A stretch of 64,000 nucleotides of DNA from Salinispirillum sp. LH 10-3-1 (lineage in GTDB: Bacteria; Pseudomonadota; Gammaproteobacteria; Pseudomonadales; Natronospirillaceae): positions 248,001 to 312,000 of the forward strand of contig NZ_CP101717.1 in the NCBI RefSeq assembly GCF_030643825.1, in the 5' to 3' direction. The notes beneath the pieces are model-generated. The model was not told where the DNA came from and ran no database searches. It was given only the letters and a program-made list of their open reading frames with translations. Shown one piece after another: positions 1 through 9,812 of the stretch; position 1 is the first letter of the stretch, and every line of letters begins with the position of its first letter. The position numbers and the translations under genes are program-made.

Positions 1-103
1 CAAATAGTGGTTCGGATGCATCAGAGATGGCGCGCGACGACGTCGCAACGCGCAGTTGTATTCAGATGTGCCTGTATCACTCCAAACAGCGTTGACAAAG
101 TGT

Positions 104-925
104 ATGGACGTCATGCAGAACTCAGTAAGTGATACTCGAATCAGTCGCTACGAAGCGCCAGTGCGCGTAGTGCTCGCCAATTCCAAGGGTGGTTGTGGTA
201 AGACCACTATCGCGACGAATCTGGCCGCTCACTTTGCCGCTAGCGGCAAGGCAACGGCGTTGATAGATTTCGATCCACAGGGCTCGTCGATGCAATGGTT
301 GCAAGCACGGCATCGTGGCTTGGGCACCATTCATGGTGTGGCGGCCTACAGCCAGTTGGCTAATTCAACTCGAACCTTTGTCATGCGTAAGCTGCCGGAG
401 GAAACGGAGCGAGTCATCATTGATACACCGGCAGGACTTAAGGGCAATGCCTTGAGTGATATGATTCGTGATACCGACATCATGATTATTCCCGTTACAC
501 CGTCGCCGATTGATATTCGCGCCACTACCAGTTTTATCAAAGAAGTACTGCTCTCCCCGGCTTTTCGCTCACGACCCATCTTGGTCGGTGCGGTCGCCAA
601 CCGCGTGCGCCGCAATACGCTTGTGTACTCCAAGCTGGAATTGTTTTTGCGCAGCCTAAAGATCCCGTTTGTTACCAGTTTGCGTGATACCCAGTATTAT
701 GTGCGAGCATCCGAGCATGGCCTAGGTCTGACGGATATGCAAAGCCGCCATGATACTGACACGCAAGAGTGGTCATTCTTGTTAGATTGGGTAGACGCCG
801 CCATCGAAAAGGTGATTGAGCGGCGAAAGCATGATCATCACGATAGCGGCAATTCACGTGCTTCTGATAAAAGCAGCTCTGAGGTGGATAGTAGTGCTCG
901 TTCAGGGCACTCTGATAATTTCTGA
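104..925 (+). CDS. ParA/MinD-type ATPase (orphan)
   Basis: Deviant Walker-A P-loop ATPase of the ParA family, which uses ATP-driven dimerisation on DNA or membrane to position chromosomes, plasmids or protein clusters. The motif KGGCGKTT, with the family's first lysine, lies about 30 residues from the start. It is followed by IDFDPQGS (switch I) and IDTPAG (Walker B/switch II). The frame runs upstream to a TTG at 56, but ATG 104 or 113 puts the P-loop at a usual distance from the N-terminus; I chose 104. About 40 hydrophilic Ser/Asp/His-rich residues follow the ATPase core. No parB, parS-like array or second partition gene is nearby, so the cargo is unknown. The last 88 bp overlap the convergent TIGR02444-family gene. 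Confidence 0.85.
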   Translation: MDVMQNSVSDTRISRYEAPVRVVLANSKGGCGKTTIATNLAAHFAASGKATALIDFDPQGSSMQWLQARHRGLGTIHGVAAYSQLANSTRTFVMRKLPEETERVIIDTPAGLKGNALSDMIRDTDIMIIPVTPSPIDIRATTSFIKEVLLSPAFRSRPILVGAVANRVRRNTLVYSKLELFLRSLKIPFVTSLRDTQYYVRASEHGLGLTDMQSRHDTDTQEWSFLLDWVDAAIEKVIERRKHDHHDSGNSRASDKSSSEVDSSARSGHSDNF

Positions 926-1350
926 AGGCTGAGTTGTAAGCAGCGTTTCGGGTTGAGTGCCGAGCGTTCAGCTAACCGACGATGGTGTTGGTACAAATAG
1001 GCCTGATCCAGCTGTTCCAGCTTCAACTCAATGGCACTGGCCTTGCGATAGGCGTCGGGGCTTTGTTGTTTATCCAAACCCTGCCTCATCGCGCGCCACA
1101 CCAAGACGTTGGCCTCGCGCCATTCCTGCCATGAAGCGATGCGCGATTTAAAGTCGCTGCACAGCGTCTGATTCTGTTGGGCTAACCACGTCGACAACAA
1201 CCAGTCATTGATCCAAACGTGATATTCTTCCTGCCGTGCCAATAAATGAGCCGCCACACCTGGGCGCGCATAAAGCGCCAAGGAAAACGACCACAGCGGA
1301 TGATGCAGCGCCGCATTGTTAAGCAAATATTCAGAAGCCAAATGATACAA
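838..1350 (-). CDS. TIGR02444/DUF2390 family protein
   Basis: Protein of about 160-170 aa matching the TIGR02444 family (DUF2390), whose function is unknown. The family's N-terminal pattern is visible as HPLWSFSLALYARPGV near residues 17-32, followed by a Trp-rich helical segment (VWINDWLLSTWLAQ). In pseudomonads this gene sits beside a YheS-like ABC-F gene, as here. The start is uncertain. There is no ATG upstream of the conserved core; candidates are TTG at 1350, 1341 and 1326. The 1350 start would overlap the divergent yheS start at 1342, so 1326 is at least as likely. The 3' end overlaps the ParA gene tail to tail by 88 bp. Confidence 0.75.
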   Translation of the reverse strand: MYHLASEYLLNNAALHHPLWSFSLALYARPGVAAHLLARQEEYHVWINDWLLSTWLAQQNQTLCSDFKSRIASWQEWREANVLVWRAMRQGLDKQQSPDAYRKASAIELKLEQLDQAYLYQHHRRLAERSALNPKRCLQLSLQKLSECPERALLSTSELLLSEARELPLS

Positions 1351-3222
1351 CTCTCAGACATTCAATTATTGCGCAGCGGTAAAATACTGTTGAACAACGC
1401 TACGGCGCGGATACCGCCCGGTGAAAAAGTGGCGATCATTGGTCCCAATGGTGCCGGAAAATCTTCGCTGTTCCAATTGCTGTTGGGCAAACTGACCGCC
1501 GATCAGGGTGTGCTGGATATCCCCGCGCGTTGGCGCGTGGCTCATATGCAGCAAGAAACCCCTGGTTTAAACCGCTCGGCAGTGGATCATGTGCTGGATG
1601 GCTTGACCGAATGGCGCGCCCTGCAAGATGAAATTGCTGTCGCAGAAGCCGCGGAGGATACCGATCAGCTGGCCATATTGCATGGCCGCATGGATGACTT
1701 GCAGGGTTACCAGGTGCGCCATGAAGCCGAGCGTATCCTGCTTGGCTTGGGTTTTTCCGTCGCGCAGCTCGACGCTACCGTGGCGTCGTTTTCCGGTGGC
1801 TGGCGTGTTCGTCTTAATTTGGCGCAAACACTGATTCAGCGTAGTGAGCTGTTGCTGCTGGACGAACCCACCAACCACTTGGATTTAGAAACCGTGCACT
1901 GGTTACAGGGCTGGCTGCGCCAATATGAAGGTACTCTGTTGTTAATCTCGCATGACCGAGACTTCATTGACGCCGTGGTTGGTCAGGTAATCAGTTTTGA
2001 AGGGCAGCAGCTGATCACCTACCGAGGCAACTATTCCGCTTACGAACGCCAAAAGGCAGAACGCCAAGCGCAGCAACAGGCAGCGTACGAAAAGCAGCAA
2101 GAGCGTCGCGCTGATATGGAGCGTTTCGTGGCTCGCTTCCGCGCTCAAGCCACCAAGGCGCGTCAGGCGCAAAGTCGACTCAAGGCCTTGGAGCGTATGG
2201 CGGATCTAGCGCCAGCGCAAGTCGATAGTCCCTTCCGCTTTACTTTTACTGCTGGGCAAAAGGTGTCCAGTCCCTTGCTGGCCTTGTCGAATTTGGCGCT
2301 GGGTTATGGCGATCATGCGGTGTTGCAGCAAGTAAACCTGAATCTGTACCCCGGCATGCGCATTGGTTTATTGGGTAAAAATGGCGCCGGTAAGTCGACC
2401 TTTATCAAGCATCTCTCGGGGACTCTGTCGGCCATGGCCGGTGAGAGCACCCGTGGGGCGCATTATTATCCGGGCTATTTTGCGCAGCACCAAGTGGATG
2501 CTCTGGATCATGGTGCCACACCGCTGCAGCACATCATGCGCCTCTCGCCAGAGGCGCGTGAACAGCAGGCGCGTGACTTTCTTGGCGGTTTCAATTTTCA
2601 AGGTACCATGGCGGATGATTTGGTGGGCCCTATGTCTGGTGGCGAGAAGGCTCGCTTGGCCTTGGCCCTGATCGCTTGGCTGTCACCCAATATTCTGTTG
2701 CTCGATGAGCCAACCAACCACCTTGACCTCGATATGCGCGCGGCTTTGGCCAATGCCCTGCAGGCCTATCAGGGCGTGGTGGTCGTGGTATCACACGACC
2801 GCTTCTTGATGGAAGCTACGGTTGACGAATTCTGGCTGGTGCGGGACGGCACGGTGTTGCCCTACAGCGGCGATCTGGACAGCTATCTGCAAGAGCTGAG
2901 TGCGCCGGAGCTGCGAGCGAGTACTGATCAGAAGGGCACTACGCCAGCGACCGATCGCAAAGCCGCGAAACGGCAGGAGGCCGAGGATCGACAGCGTCGT
3001 GCCCCGCTGAAAAAAGCGGTTGATAAAGCCATTCAGCAGCTAGAAAAGGTGCAGGCAGAGCTGAACCGGGTGACCGAGTGTTTGGCCGATGCCGATTTGT
3101 ACGATGGCTCACGGCAAGCCGAACTGCAGGACTTACTCAAACAGCAGGGCGAACTGACGAAGACGTTGGAAGAAGCCGAGGCGCGTTGGATGGAGGCGGA
3201 AGAAGCTTACGAGCAGTCTTAG
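1342..3222 (+). CDS. yheS: ABC-F family ATPase YheS
   Basis: Soluble tandem ATP-binding cassette protein of the ABC-F group, which acts on ribosomes rather than as a transporter; YheS itself is an uncharacterised ABC-F member in E. coli. Cassette 1 has GPNGAGKSS (about residues 33-41), signature FSGGWRVRL and LLLDEPTNHLDL. Cassette 2 has GKNGAGKST, MSGGEKARL and a second LLLDEPTNHLDL. The ABC-F linker between them is rich in Gln/Arg/Lys, and the C-terminal 90 residues form a charged coiled coil typical of YheS. The frame is open to 1246, but MIQLSDIQLL at 1342 aligns with the family start and gives 626 aa (E. coli about 637). Upstream residues are antisense to the TIGR02444 gene. Confidence 0.93.
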   Translation: MIQLSDIQLLRSGKILLNNATARIPPGEKVAIIGPNGAGKSSLFQLLLGKLTADQGVLDIPARWRVAHMQQETPGLNRSAVDHVLDGLTEWRALQDEIAVAEAAEDTDQLAILHGRMDDLQGYQVRHEAERILLGLGFSVAQLDATVASFSGGWRVRLNLAQTLIQRSELLLLDEPTNHLDLETVHWLQGWLRQYEGTLLLISHDRDFIDAVVGQVISFEGQQLITYRGNYSAYERQKAERQAQQQAAYEKQQERRADMERFVARFRAQATKARQAQSRLKALERMADLAPAQVDSPFRFTFTAGQKVSSPLLALSNLALGYGDHAVLQQVNLNLYPGMRIGLLGKNGAGKSTFIKHLSGTLSAMAGESTRGAHYYPGYFAQHQVDALDHGATPLQHIMRLSPEAREQQARDFLGGFNFQGTMADDLVGPMSGGEKARLALALIAWLSPNILLLDEPTNHLDLDMRAALANALQAYQGVVVVVSHDRFLMEATVDEFWLVRDGTVLPYSGDLDSYLQELSAPELRASTDQKGTTPATDRKAAKRQEAEDRQRRAPLKKAVDKAIQQLEKVQAELNRVTECLADADLYDGSRQAELQDLLKQQGELTKTLEEAEARWMEAEEAYEQS

Positions 3223-3252
3223 CCTCACTTGTCGAAGCGTTGAAATGTTTCG

Positions 3253-3651
3253 TCAGGCCATGCTGCGACGAATAACCGTCGTCAATTCGTCACTGTTTTT
3301 CCAGCGCGCGCAACCCACATTGGCGTCGCCACTCGGTATGCGCGCGGCGAAATGACGCGAGGCGGTTTTAACCTGGCCATAGGCGCGCGCAGGATAGACG
3401 CCTTGTTCGATATACTGCCATATTTCCTCATCTAAGCGGTCCGCTGGGCCAATTCGGCCCTCCTGCCGGTAGGTCTGACTTATGCATACCAGATACGCAA
3501 AGTCATACAACTCCGCGAACGACCAATATTCTTCGAGGTCGCGATATTGCGGCTGATTGACACAGCTACTCAGTATCATCGCTGTGCTTAAGGTAAGCAG
3601 AATGACTGAGATGCGGTGCCTTGCGTGGGCAAGGGTACAAAGCAATTTCAT
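3253..3651 (-). CDS. small predicted lipoprotein of unknown function
   Basis: A 132-aa protein with a type II signal peptide: a basic N-terminus, a hydrophobic stretch (SVILLTLSTAMIL) and the lipobox LSSC at about residues 27-30. It is therefore probably anchored in the inner or outer membrane. The mature part is Tyr/Trp-rich (EEYWSFAELYDFAYLVC) with two or three further cysteines that could form a disulfide. I do not recognise the family. It is convergent with yheS (30-bp gap) and divergent from hemB, so it appears to be a single-gene unit. Confidence 0.6.
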   Translation of the reverse strand: MKLLCTLAHARHRISVILLTLSTAMILSSCVNQPQYRDLEEYWSFAELYDFAYLVCISQTYRQEGRIGPADRLDEEIWQYIEQGVYPARAYGQVKTASRHFAARIPSGDANVGCARWKNSDELTTVIRRSMA

Positions 3652-3740
3652 AAGGCGCAGTGATTGGTTCGCTAGTGGCTTAGCAAGGGTATCGGCGGCA
3701 GTGTTAAAATCTTCAGCTTGGCATGGGCGTGCTGGGTTGA

Positions 3741-4790
<1,050 letters not shown>

Positions 4791-4822
4791 ATGAATTTTG
4801 CGCGCAAATGGAGAGGAATGCT

Positions 4823-4851
4823 TTGAAATCAAAAGGCAAAACCCTTATCGT
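4823..4851 (+). promoter_or_regulatory. predicted sigma-70 promoter for trxA
   Basis: -35 TTGAAA (4823-4828), 17-bp spacer, -10 TATCGT (4846-4851), giving a leader of about 70-75 nt before trxA. It lies just after the hemB stop, so trxA probably has its own transcript. Read by eye only. Confidence 0.45.
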
Positions 4852-4930
4852 TGCATGCTCCTTTTGTGAAACACATTCAGGGGGCCTCAAAGGCTTTTAG
4901 CGGCACCCTCTAACTTGGATCGGACTTTTT

Positions 4931-5257
4931 ATGAGTGACCATATCGTTAATGTATCTGACGACTCGTTCGGCAGCGACGTTCTGGAATCTGACAAACCAG
5001 TATTGGTGGATTATTGGGCTGAGTGGTGTGGTCCCTGCAAAATGATTGCGCCGGTATTGGAAGAAGTTGCGGTTGAGTACGCTGACAAGCTGACCGTTGC
5101 CAAACTGAACATTGATGAGAATCAGGCCACACCGCCAAAGTATGGTATTCGTGGTATCCCGACGCTGATGATCTTTAAAAACGGTAATGTGGCAGCCACC
5201 AAAGTTGGCGCTCTGTCGAAGTCTCAGTTGATCGAGTTTATCGACAGCAGTCTGTAA
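4931..5257 (+). CDS. trxA: thioredoxin
   Basis: Small cytosolic dithiol oxidoreductase of 108 aa that reduces protein disulfides such as those of ribonucleotide reductase, and is itself recycled by thioredoxin reductase. The redox motif WCGPC is at residues 32-36. The cis-proline (RGIPTLMIF) and the buried Asp of VLVDYWAEW are both present. Length and sequence match classical TrxA. It sits directly upstream of rho, as in many gammaproteobacteria. The ribosome-binding site is weak (GGA 6 nt upstream of the ATG). Confidence 0.97.
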   Translation: MSDHIVNVSDDSFGSDVLESDKPVLVDYWAEWCGPCKMIAPVLEEVAVEYADKLTVAKLNIDENQATPPKYGIRGIPTLMIFKNGNVAATKVGALSKSQLIEFIDSSL

Positions 5258-5505
5258 TCGTCTGGCTTGCTAGGGTGGTAGCAGTTAACGCGATACCCTA
5301 GCCAAGACGGCTATGCTCCAAGGGTACAAATCCTGAATTAAACACTGTGTTAGTGATGTGAATCAGGCATTTTTGTACGACGACTATAGACACCCTTTAT
5401 TTTTGCCACTATAGTTGTATCAGGATCCCGCCGATCCTGCGTCTCCCATCCGAGAAAAAACTTCCTTTTCTATTTATCTTTTTATTAACTTAAAACGTCT
5501 TTCCT
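5258..5505 (+). promoter_or_regulatory. trxA-rho intergenic leader with two hairpins, no Shine-Dalgarno for rho
   Basis: This 248-bp gap holds two inverted repeats. The first is CTTGCTAGGGT (5266-5276) with ACCCTAGCCAAG (5295-5306), one bulge. The second is GTACAAATCCTGA (from 5324) with an imperfect partner ending at 5378. Neither ends in a long T-run. The last 45 nt before the rho ATG are pyrimidine/AT-rich with no purine-rich ribosome-binding site. rho is autoregulated through its leader in E. coli; whether these hairpins do this here is inference. Confidence 0.4.
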
Positions 5506-6762
5506 ATGAATCTGAGTGAGCTGAAAACCAAGCCGGTTCCGGAGTTACTTGAAATCGCACAAGGCATGGGCCTTGAAAACGTAACCCGCACCCGTAAGCA
5601 GGATCTGATATTTACCATTCTCAAACGTCACGCCAAGAGCGGCGAAGACATTTACGGCGAAGGAGTGTTGGAAATCCTGCAGGATGGCTTCGGTTTCCTG
5701 CGTTCGGCCACCAGTTCTTACTTGGCCGGTCCGGATGACATTTATGTCTCGCCGAGCCAGATACGACGCTTTAATTTGCGTACCGGTGACACCATTGCCG
5801 GGAAGATTCGGCCGCCAAAAGAAGGCGAACGATATTTCGCCTTGCTGAAAATCGACACCATCAATGGCGAAGATAACGAATCCTCACGCAACAAAATCCT
5901 GTTTGAAAACCTGACTCCGCTGTTCCCCGACGAACGCTTAACTTTAGAAGCCGGTAACGGCTCTACTGAAGATTTAACCGGCCGTATTCTTGACCTAGTA
6001 TCGCCGATCGGGAAAGGCCAGCGTGGTTTGATTGTAGCCCCGCCAAAAGCTGGTAAAACGCTGATGTTGCAGCACATCGCGCAAGCGATTGTGAAGAACT
6101 CGCCGGAAGTGGATCTGATCGTTTTGTTGATCGATGAACGTCCAGAAGAAGTGACCGAAATGCAGCGTTCAGTGCGCGGCGAAGTGGTAGCGTCGACCTT
6201 TGACGAGCCGCCATCACGCCACGTTCAGGTTGCCGAGATGGTGATTGAGAAGGCCAAGCGCCTGACCGAGCATAAGCGTGACGTGGTTATCCTGCTGGAT
6301 TCTATTACTCGCTTGGCGCGTGCTTACAACACCGTAGTGCCATCATCCGGTAAGGTATTGACCGGTGGTGTGGACGCCCATGCTCTTGAGCGTCCTAAGC
6401 GTTTCTTCGGTGCGGCGCGGAATTTGGAAGAGGGTGGTTCATTGACCATCATCGCAACCGCGTTGGTTGATACCGGTTCTAAGATGGACGAAGTCATCTA
6501 CGAAGAGTTTAAGGGTACGGGTAATATGGAAGTGCATCTGGATCGCAAGATCGCGGAGAAGCGCACTTTCCCGGCCATTAACATTCGCCGCAGTGGTACC
6601 CGTCGTGAAGAGCGTTTGGTTAAGCCAAGCGAATTGCAGCGTTTGTGGATACTGCGCAAACTGTTGGCGGAAATGGAAGACACTCAGTCCATCGACTTCT
6701 TGTTGGATAAGCTGAAAGGCTCTAAAACCAACGGCGAATTCTTCGACTCGATGAAGGGGTAA
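5506..6762 (+). CDS. rho: transcription termination factor Rho
   Basis: Hexameric RNA-dependent ATPase/helicase that ends transcription of untranslated RNA. At 418 aa it is the usual length (E. coli 419). The N-terminal Rho domain begins [18 protein letters not shown]. The RNA-binding cold-shock motif DGFGFLR is at residues 60-66. Walker A is APPKAGKT, Walker B is [16 protein letters not shown], and the Q-loop segment [11 protein letters not shown] is intact. It follows trxA on the same strand but is separated by a structured leader, so it likely has its own promoter. It faces the HDOD gene convergently across a repeat-rich gap. Confidence 0.98.
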   Translation: MNLSELKTKPVPELLEIAQGMGLENVTRTRKQDLIFTILKRHAKSGEDIYGEGVLEILQDGFGFLRSATSSYLAGPDDIYVSPSQIRRFNLRTGDTIAGKIRPPKEGERYFALLKIDTINGEDNESSRNKILFENLTPLFPDERLTLEAGNGSTEDLTGRILDLVSPIGKGQRGLIVAPPKAGKTLMLQHIAQAIVKNSPEVDLIVLLIDERPEEVTEMQRSVRGEVVASTFDEPPSRHVQVAEMVIEKAKRLTEHKRDVVILLDSITRLARAYNTVVPSSGKVLTGGVDAHALERPKRFFGAARNLEEGGSLTIIATALVDTGSKMDEVIYEEFKGTGNMEVHLDRKIAEKRTFPAINIRRSGTRREERLVKPSELQRLWILRKLLAEMEDTQSIDFLLDKLKGSKTNGEFFDSMKG

Positions 6763-6779
6763 ATCGCGGTGGCCCGCTA

Positions 6780-6924
6780 GGGCCATGCGAAGCACTGCTT
6801 CGCAAGCGATTTACGGGCGCACACGGAAGTGCGCCCTGGAGCCCTCTGCACGGATGCTGTCTGAAGATTATTGCCTAGGTGGCCCGGTGTAGTTCCGATA
6901 GGGCGCCATGCGAAGCACTGCTTC
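6780..6924. repeat. duplicated hairpin-forming intergenic repeat
   Basis: Two copies of a segment GGGC(GC)CATGCGAAGCACTGCTTC lie at 6780-6801 and 6901-6924. The first copy forms a perfect 8-bp stem, TGCGAAGC-act-GCTTCGCA (6786-6804). Between the copies is another perfect hairpin, GGGCGCAC with GTGCGCCC (6815-6836). The stems could terminate rho or the convergent HDOD transcript, although no T-run follows. Confidence 0.6.
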
Positions 6925-6950
6925 TGTAGGAGGCCAGCCCTCTGGCCGAA
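6925..6950 (+). repeat. REP-like dispersed repeat, copy 1
   Basis: First of three near-identical intergenic copies of a 25-26 bp unit (others at 34271 and 41693). The core GGCCAG-ccct-CTGGCC is a perfect 6-bp stem with a 4-nt loop. It sits just past the end of the HDOD gene. Confidence 0.75.
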
Positions 6951-6956
6951 AAAGCG

Positions 6957-7835
6957 CTAATAGCAATACCGCATATTGATTCCGCGCTCGTCAAAAATGA
7001 CCTTCATGGTATCCATCTCGTACGCGTTCAGCCCTAACGTATCCAGCACCAAGTCACTGATCCCGTCCCACTCATGATCACGCTCTTGCTTGCCCAATAC
7101 CGCGTAGTTGCCGCACATATGCTCTGCCATCTTCAGTATGGCGAGCAGAACCAGTGTATTGGCTTGTGCGGTGGATTGCGCGTTCTGCTCGAACATGCGC
7201 TGTACGTTGTGATGGTCGGCGATCACGGCGGCTAAATGTGAAGGTTGGTTCCACGAGCGTGCACAATAGTAGCCCACTACGGCGTGATTGGTTTTGAACG
7301 CTTCATTTTCGGCGTCAATGATGCGCTCATGTTGTCCTGAATAGGCATGCTCGAGCACACTAAAATAGTTATCGAAGCGCTTTTGCATCAAAGCAATGCC
7401 TACATTGTGAAACAACCCGAGGTTGTATGCCTCTTCTGGGTTGGCATAGCCCACCTGCTTCGCGATGGACGCGCTGACGATGGCGATGTCCATGGCTGTG
7501 TCCCAAAAACGATTGAGCTCAATAATCTCCCGATCATTAAGCTCACCCTTAATGCTCAATCCATTCACTATGTTGGTCACGGTATTCAGGCCGAGCAGCA
7601 TCACCGCCTGATGCACTGAATTGATGGTGTTGCTCAAGCCATACAGCGGCGAGTTGACGACTTTCAGCATGGTGCCAGCAAGGCCTACGTCTTGTCGGAT
7701 AAGCTCGGCGATGCGATCAATTTCAGGCTCTGGGTGCAATTGCTCCATCTGCAAATCCACCATGATTTGTGGCTGCGGTGGTATGACGATGCCCTGTAAG
7801 ATGTGCTTTATTTGCTCTTCATTCAACGTCGTCAT
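6957..7835 (-). CDS. HDOD domain protein
   Basis: A 292-aa protein that is nearly all one HDOD domain, a catalytically degenerate relative of HD phosphohydrolases found in bacterial signalling proteins. Recognisable segments are IPPQPQIMVDLQME at the start, LIRQDVGLAGTMLKVVNSPLYG, INSVHQAVMLLGLNTVTNIV and GLFHNVGIALM, where the HD-type His-Asp pair is His-Asn. It is the last gene of a three-gene minus-strand operon after the HAD phosphatase and the imelysin-like lipoprotein (11-bp gap to the latter). The binding partner cannot be inferred. Confidence 0.85.
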   Translation of the reverse strand: MTTLNEEQIKHILQGIVIPPQPQIMVDLQMEQLHPEPEIDRIAELIRQDVGLAGTMLKVVNSPLYGLSNTINSVHQAVMLLGLNTVTNIVNGLSIKGELNDREIIELNRFWDTAMDIAIVSASIAKQVGYANPEEAYNLGLFHNVGIALMQKRFDNYFSVLEHAYSGQHERIIDAENEAFKTNHAVVGYYCARSWNQPSHLAAVIADHHNVQRMFEQNAQSTAQANTLVLLAILKMAEHMCGNYAVLGKQERDHEWDGISDLVLDTLGLNAYEMDTMKVIFDERGINMRYCY

Positions 7836-7846
7836 GGCGGTTTGCC

Positions 7847-8977
7847 TCAGCGTACTTGCACCTTAGTGTGCCAATGGTTTTCGACTTCCTGGCGCAATAG
7901 GGCCAGTTGCGCAGTGAGCGTTGTGAGGACGTTACCTAAACGTTCCCATTCCGCCGCCGTGCTGTTGTGTACAGTCATCTGATCCACATCGATAGCTGTC
8001 CATGCACTCGTATCGAGGTCGAGCTTTTCAATGACGGCAAGGGTGCCCGGACTATGCCACCACAGCGCTAGGTGTTCTAGCGAACCCTTAAAGCGCAACG
8101 CATCGTGTTGCTCGTTTAGGCTTAAGGCTGGGTCGCCATTGCGCAGTACCTGTTGTGCCCGGCCAATTTTTTGTAACGCCAACACCCAGTTATCTATCAA
8201 CCAGGTTAATTCGTAAGTGGGCGAGTAGGTTTGGCGCATATTGGCAACGCGAGCTGGCCAATGGTCTTGCCAAATTTCAGCTTGCGTCAGCAAGTCTGCT
8301 GCAACCAGGCGTAAGATTGCGGCGCGGCGTGACATGCTGTCCGTGCCGCCTTCGGAGCTGTTAAAGTCCCAAGGCTCACGTGGCATAACGCCGAATAACA
8401 AAACTTCCAACGCGTACAGGCCAAGTGCGACCTCTTCTTCAAAGCTCAGTTGGTGTTGGGTAATCAAGCTTTCGAGGCTCAGCGCCACGGTATTGTCATG
8501 GACTAATCCAGTATCGCTGTAACCTGGTATGGCATCGATGTAGCCCGGCAACACGGGTGCCGCGGCCGTCCGTTGATAGCGATCAGCAAAGCTACTTTGC
8601 CCGTCTGTTAGCAACGGTTTCTGCGTGCAAAGATCAGCTGCCCCCCACGCTTCGACCGCTTCACGCCAGCGTGTTTGCGCGGTATTCAGGTGCTCGGCGC
8701 TCGGTGTTGACAGCAGCTGGTCTGTGCTGAGCACTACATCTAAGGCCGCTTCCTGAAAGTAGGCATAGCCGTTTTGGCAAGACTGCAGGCTTTGAAACTG
8801 CCAGTGGTATAGGTCATCGTCACCGGACGCCAAGATGCTGGGGTCTACCGGCGAAATCATTTCCTGCTCAACTACGCCTTCCGTGCTATCTGGTATTTCC
8901 GGGGTGTCTTGGGCGCAGCCTGCCAGCAACACGGCAGTGCCAGCAAAGGCGCTTAGCGTAAAGAGATAACGGGCCAT
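7847..8977 (-). CDS. imelysin-family lipoprotein
   Basis: Predicted lipoprotein of 376 aa: signal peptide, then lipobox LLAGC at about residues 17-21. The body matches the imelysin/IrpA family of periplasmic or surface proteins, several of which are linked to iron handling. The family's GxHxxE motif appears as GLYALEVLLFG, so the histidine is replaced by tyrosine while the glutamate is kept. This may abolish or alter metal binding. The ATG at 8977 overlaps the end of the upstream HAD gene by 25 bp, indicating translational coupling, and the HDOD gene follows after 11 bp. Start and lipobox agree well. Confidence 0.8.
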   Translation of the reverse strand: MARYLFTLSAFAGTAVLLAGCAQDTPEIPDSTEGVVEQEMISPVDPSILASGDDDLYHWQFQSLQSCQNGYAYFQEAALDVVLSTDQLLSTPSAEHLNTAQTRWREAVEAWGAADLCTQKPLLTDGQSSFADRYQRTAAAPVLPGYIDAIPGYSDTGLVHDNTVALSLESLITQHQLSFEEEVALGLYALEVLLFGVMPREPWDFNSSEGGTDSMSRRAAILRLVAADLLTQAEIWQDHWPARVANMRQTYSPTYELTWLIDNWVLALQKIGRAQQVLRNGDPALSLNEQHDALRFKGSLEHLALWWHSPGTLAVIEKLDLDTSAWTAIDVDQMTVHNSTAAEWERLGNVLTTLTAQLALLRQEVENHWHTKVQVR

Positions 8978-9606
8978 CCAAGTTCCTCGGCAGTGGCTAG
9001 TAGGGCGTCGTCCGGATCAACTGCAACCGGGTGCGCGACTTCTTTCAGTAACGGAAGGTCATTGTGACTGTCGCTGTAAAAATAGTGTTCAGTGTAGGCT
9101 TTGTCACGCTCTGCTAACCATGCATGCAAACGTGAGATTTTGCCGGCCTGAAAGGCCGGTGTGCCGGCAATGCGACCAGTAAATTCACCGTCGCGCATCT
9201 CAAGGTCGGTGGCCAGCAGGTTTGGTACATCCAGCAAGTCGGCAATGGGTGCGGTAACGAACCGGTTGGTTGCCGTAATGATCAGTAGGTCATGCCCTTG
9301 CAGGCGATGTTGCTGCAGTAACGCAGGTGCGCCGGCTGCGATCATAGGCTGAACGACCTCTTGCACAAACTCGGCACGTAAGTCATTGCGCTCTTGCTCT
9401 GCCAACTGTTGCAGCGGTTTGGTGACAAAGGCCACATATTCGTGAATGTCCAATGTGCCGGCGACATACTGTTGGTAGAAATGGTCGTTGGCACGCCGAT
9501 GATCGGCATTGCTCACAATGCCTTTGGCTACTAGAAATTCGCCCCACGCATGGTCGCTATCGCCTGCTAGCAGCGTATTATCTAGGTCAAAGATGGCTAA
9601 TTTCAC
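8953..9606 (-). CDS. HAD-IB family phosphatase (SerB-like)
   Basis: Cytosolic haloacid-dehalogenase-type phosphatase of 217 aa. Motif I is FDLDNTLLAGDSD (nucleophile and acid/base aspartates), motif II is LLIITATNRF, and motif III/IV is YFYSDSHNDLPLL. The frame is open to 9738, but the conserved domain starts immediately at a GTG (9606; MKLAIFDLD), which is the expected family start. The product is the HAD-IB protein found next to rppH-ptsP in pseudomonads. The natural substrate is not evident; phosphoserine-like substrates are typical of the subfamily. First gene of the operon with the imelysin-like and HDOD genes. Confidence 0.87.
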   Translation of the reverse strand: MKLAIFDLDNTLLAGDSDHAWGEFLVAKGIVSNADHRRANDHFYQQYVAGTLDIHEYVAFVTKPLQQLAEQERNDLRAEFVQEVVQPMIAAGAPALLQQHRLQGHDLLIITATNRFVTAPIADLLDVPNLLATDLEMRDGEFTGRIAGTPAFQAGKISRLHAWLAERDKAYTEHYFYSDSHNDLPLLKEVAHPVAVDPDDALLATAEELGWPVISLR

Positions 9607-9812
9607 GGTGTTCGATTCCGGCCAGTGTGTGGCCGATATTATGCCATTGAAAGCGGTTGGGAGCACCTGCCTCGTGCATGTAAATATTGCGATGCAGCGG
9701 CTGGCGGAGGGTCTTTTTCCGCCATGGCTGGCCATCATTGCGTTCCCAAGTTGCCTGAAACGCCCGCAGTGTGAAACAATCCTATTAATTAAACCCTATT
9801 GGATACGATCTC

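Noticed and set aside
1246-1341. N-terminal extension of YheS
   Set aside because: The added residues are antisense to the TIGR02444 gene and do not occur in YheS; the family start is at 1342.
4791-4826. Eleven-codon ORF right after hemB, possible leader peptide
   Set aside because: The ATG overlaps the hemB stop context and there is no regulatory codon run or attenuator structure to support it.
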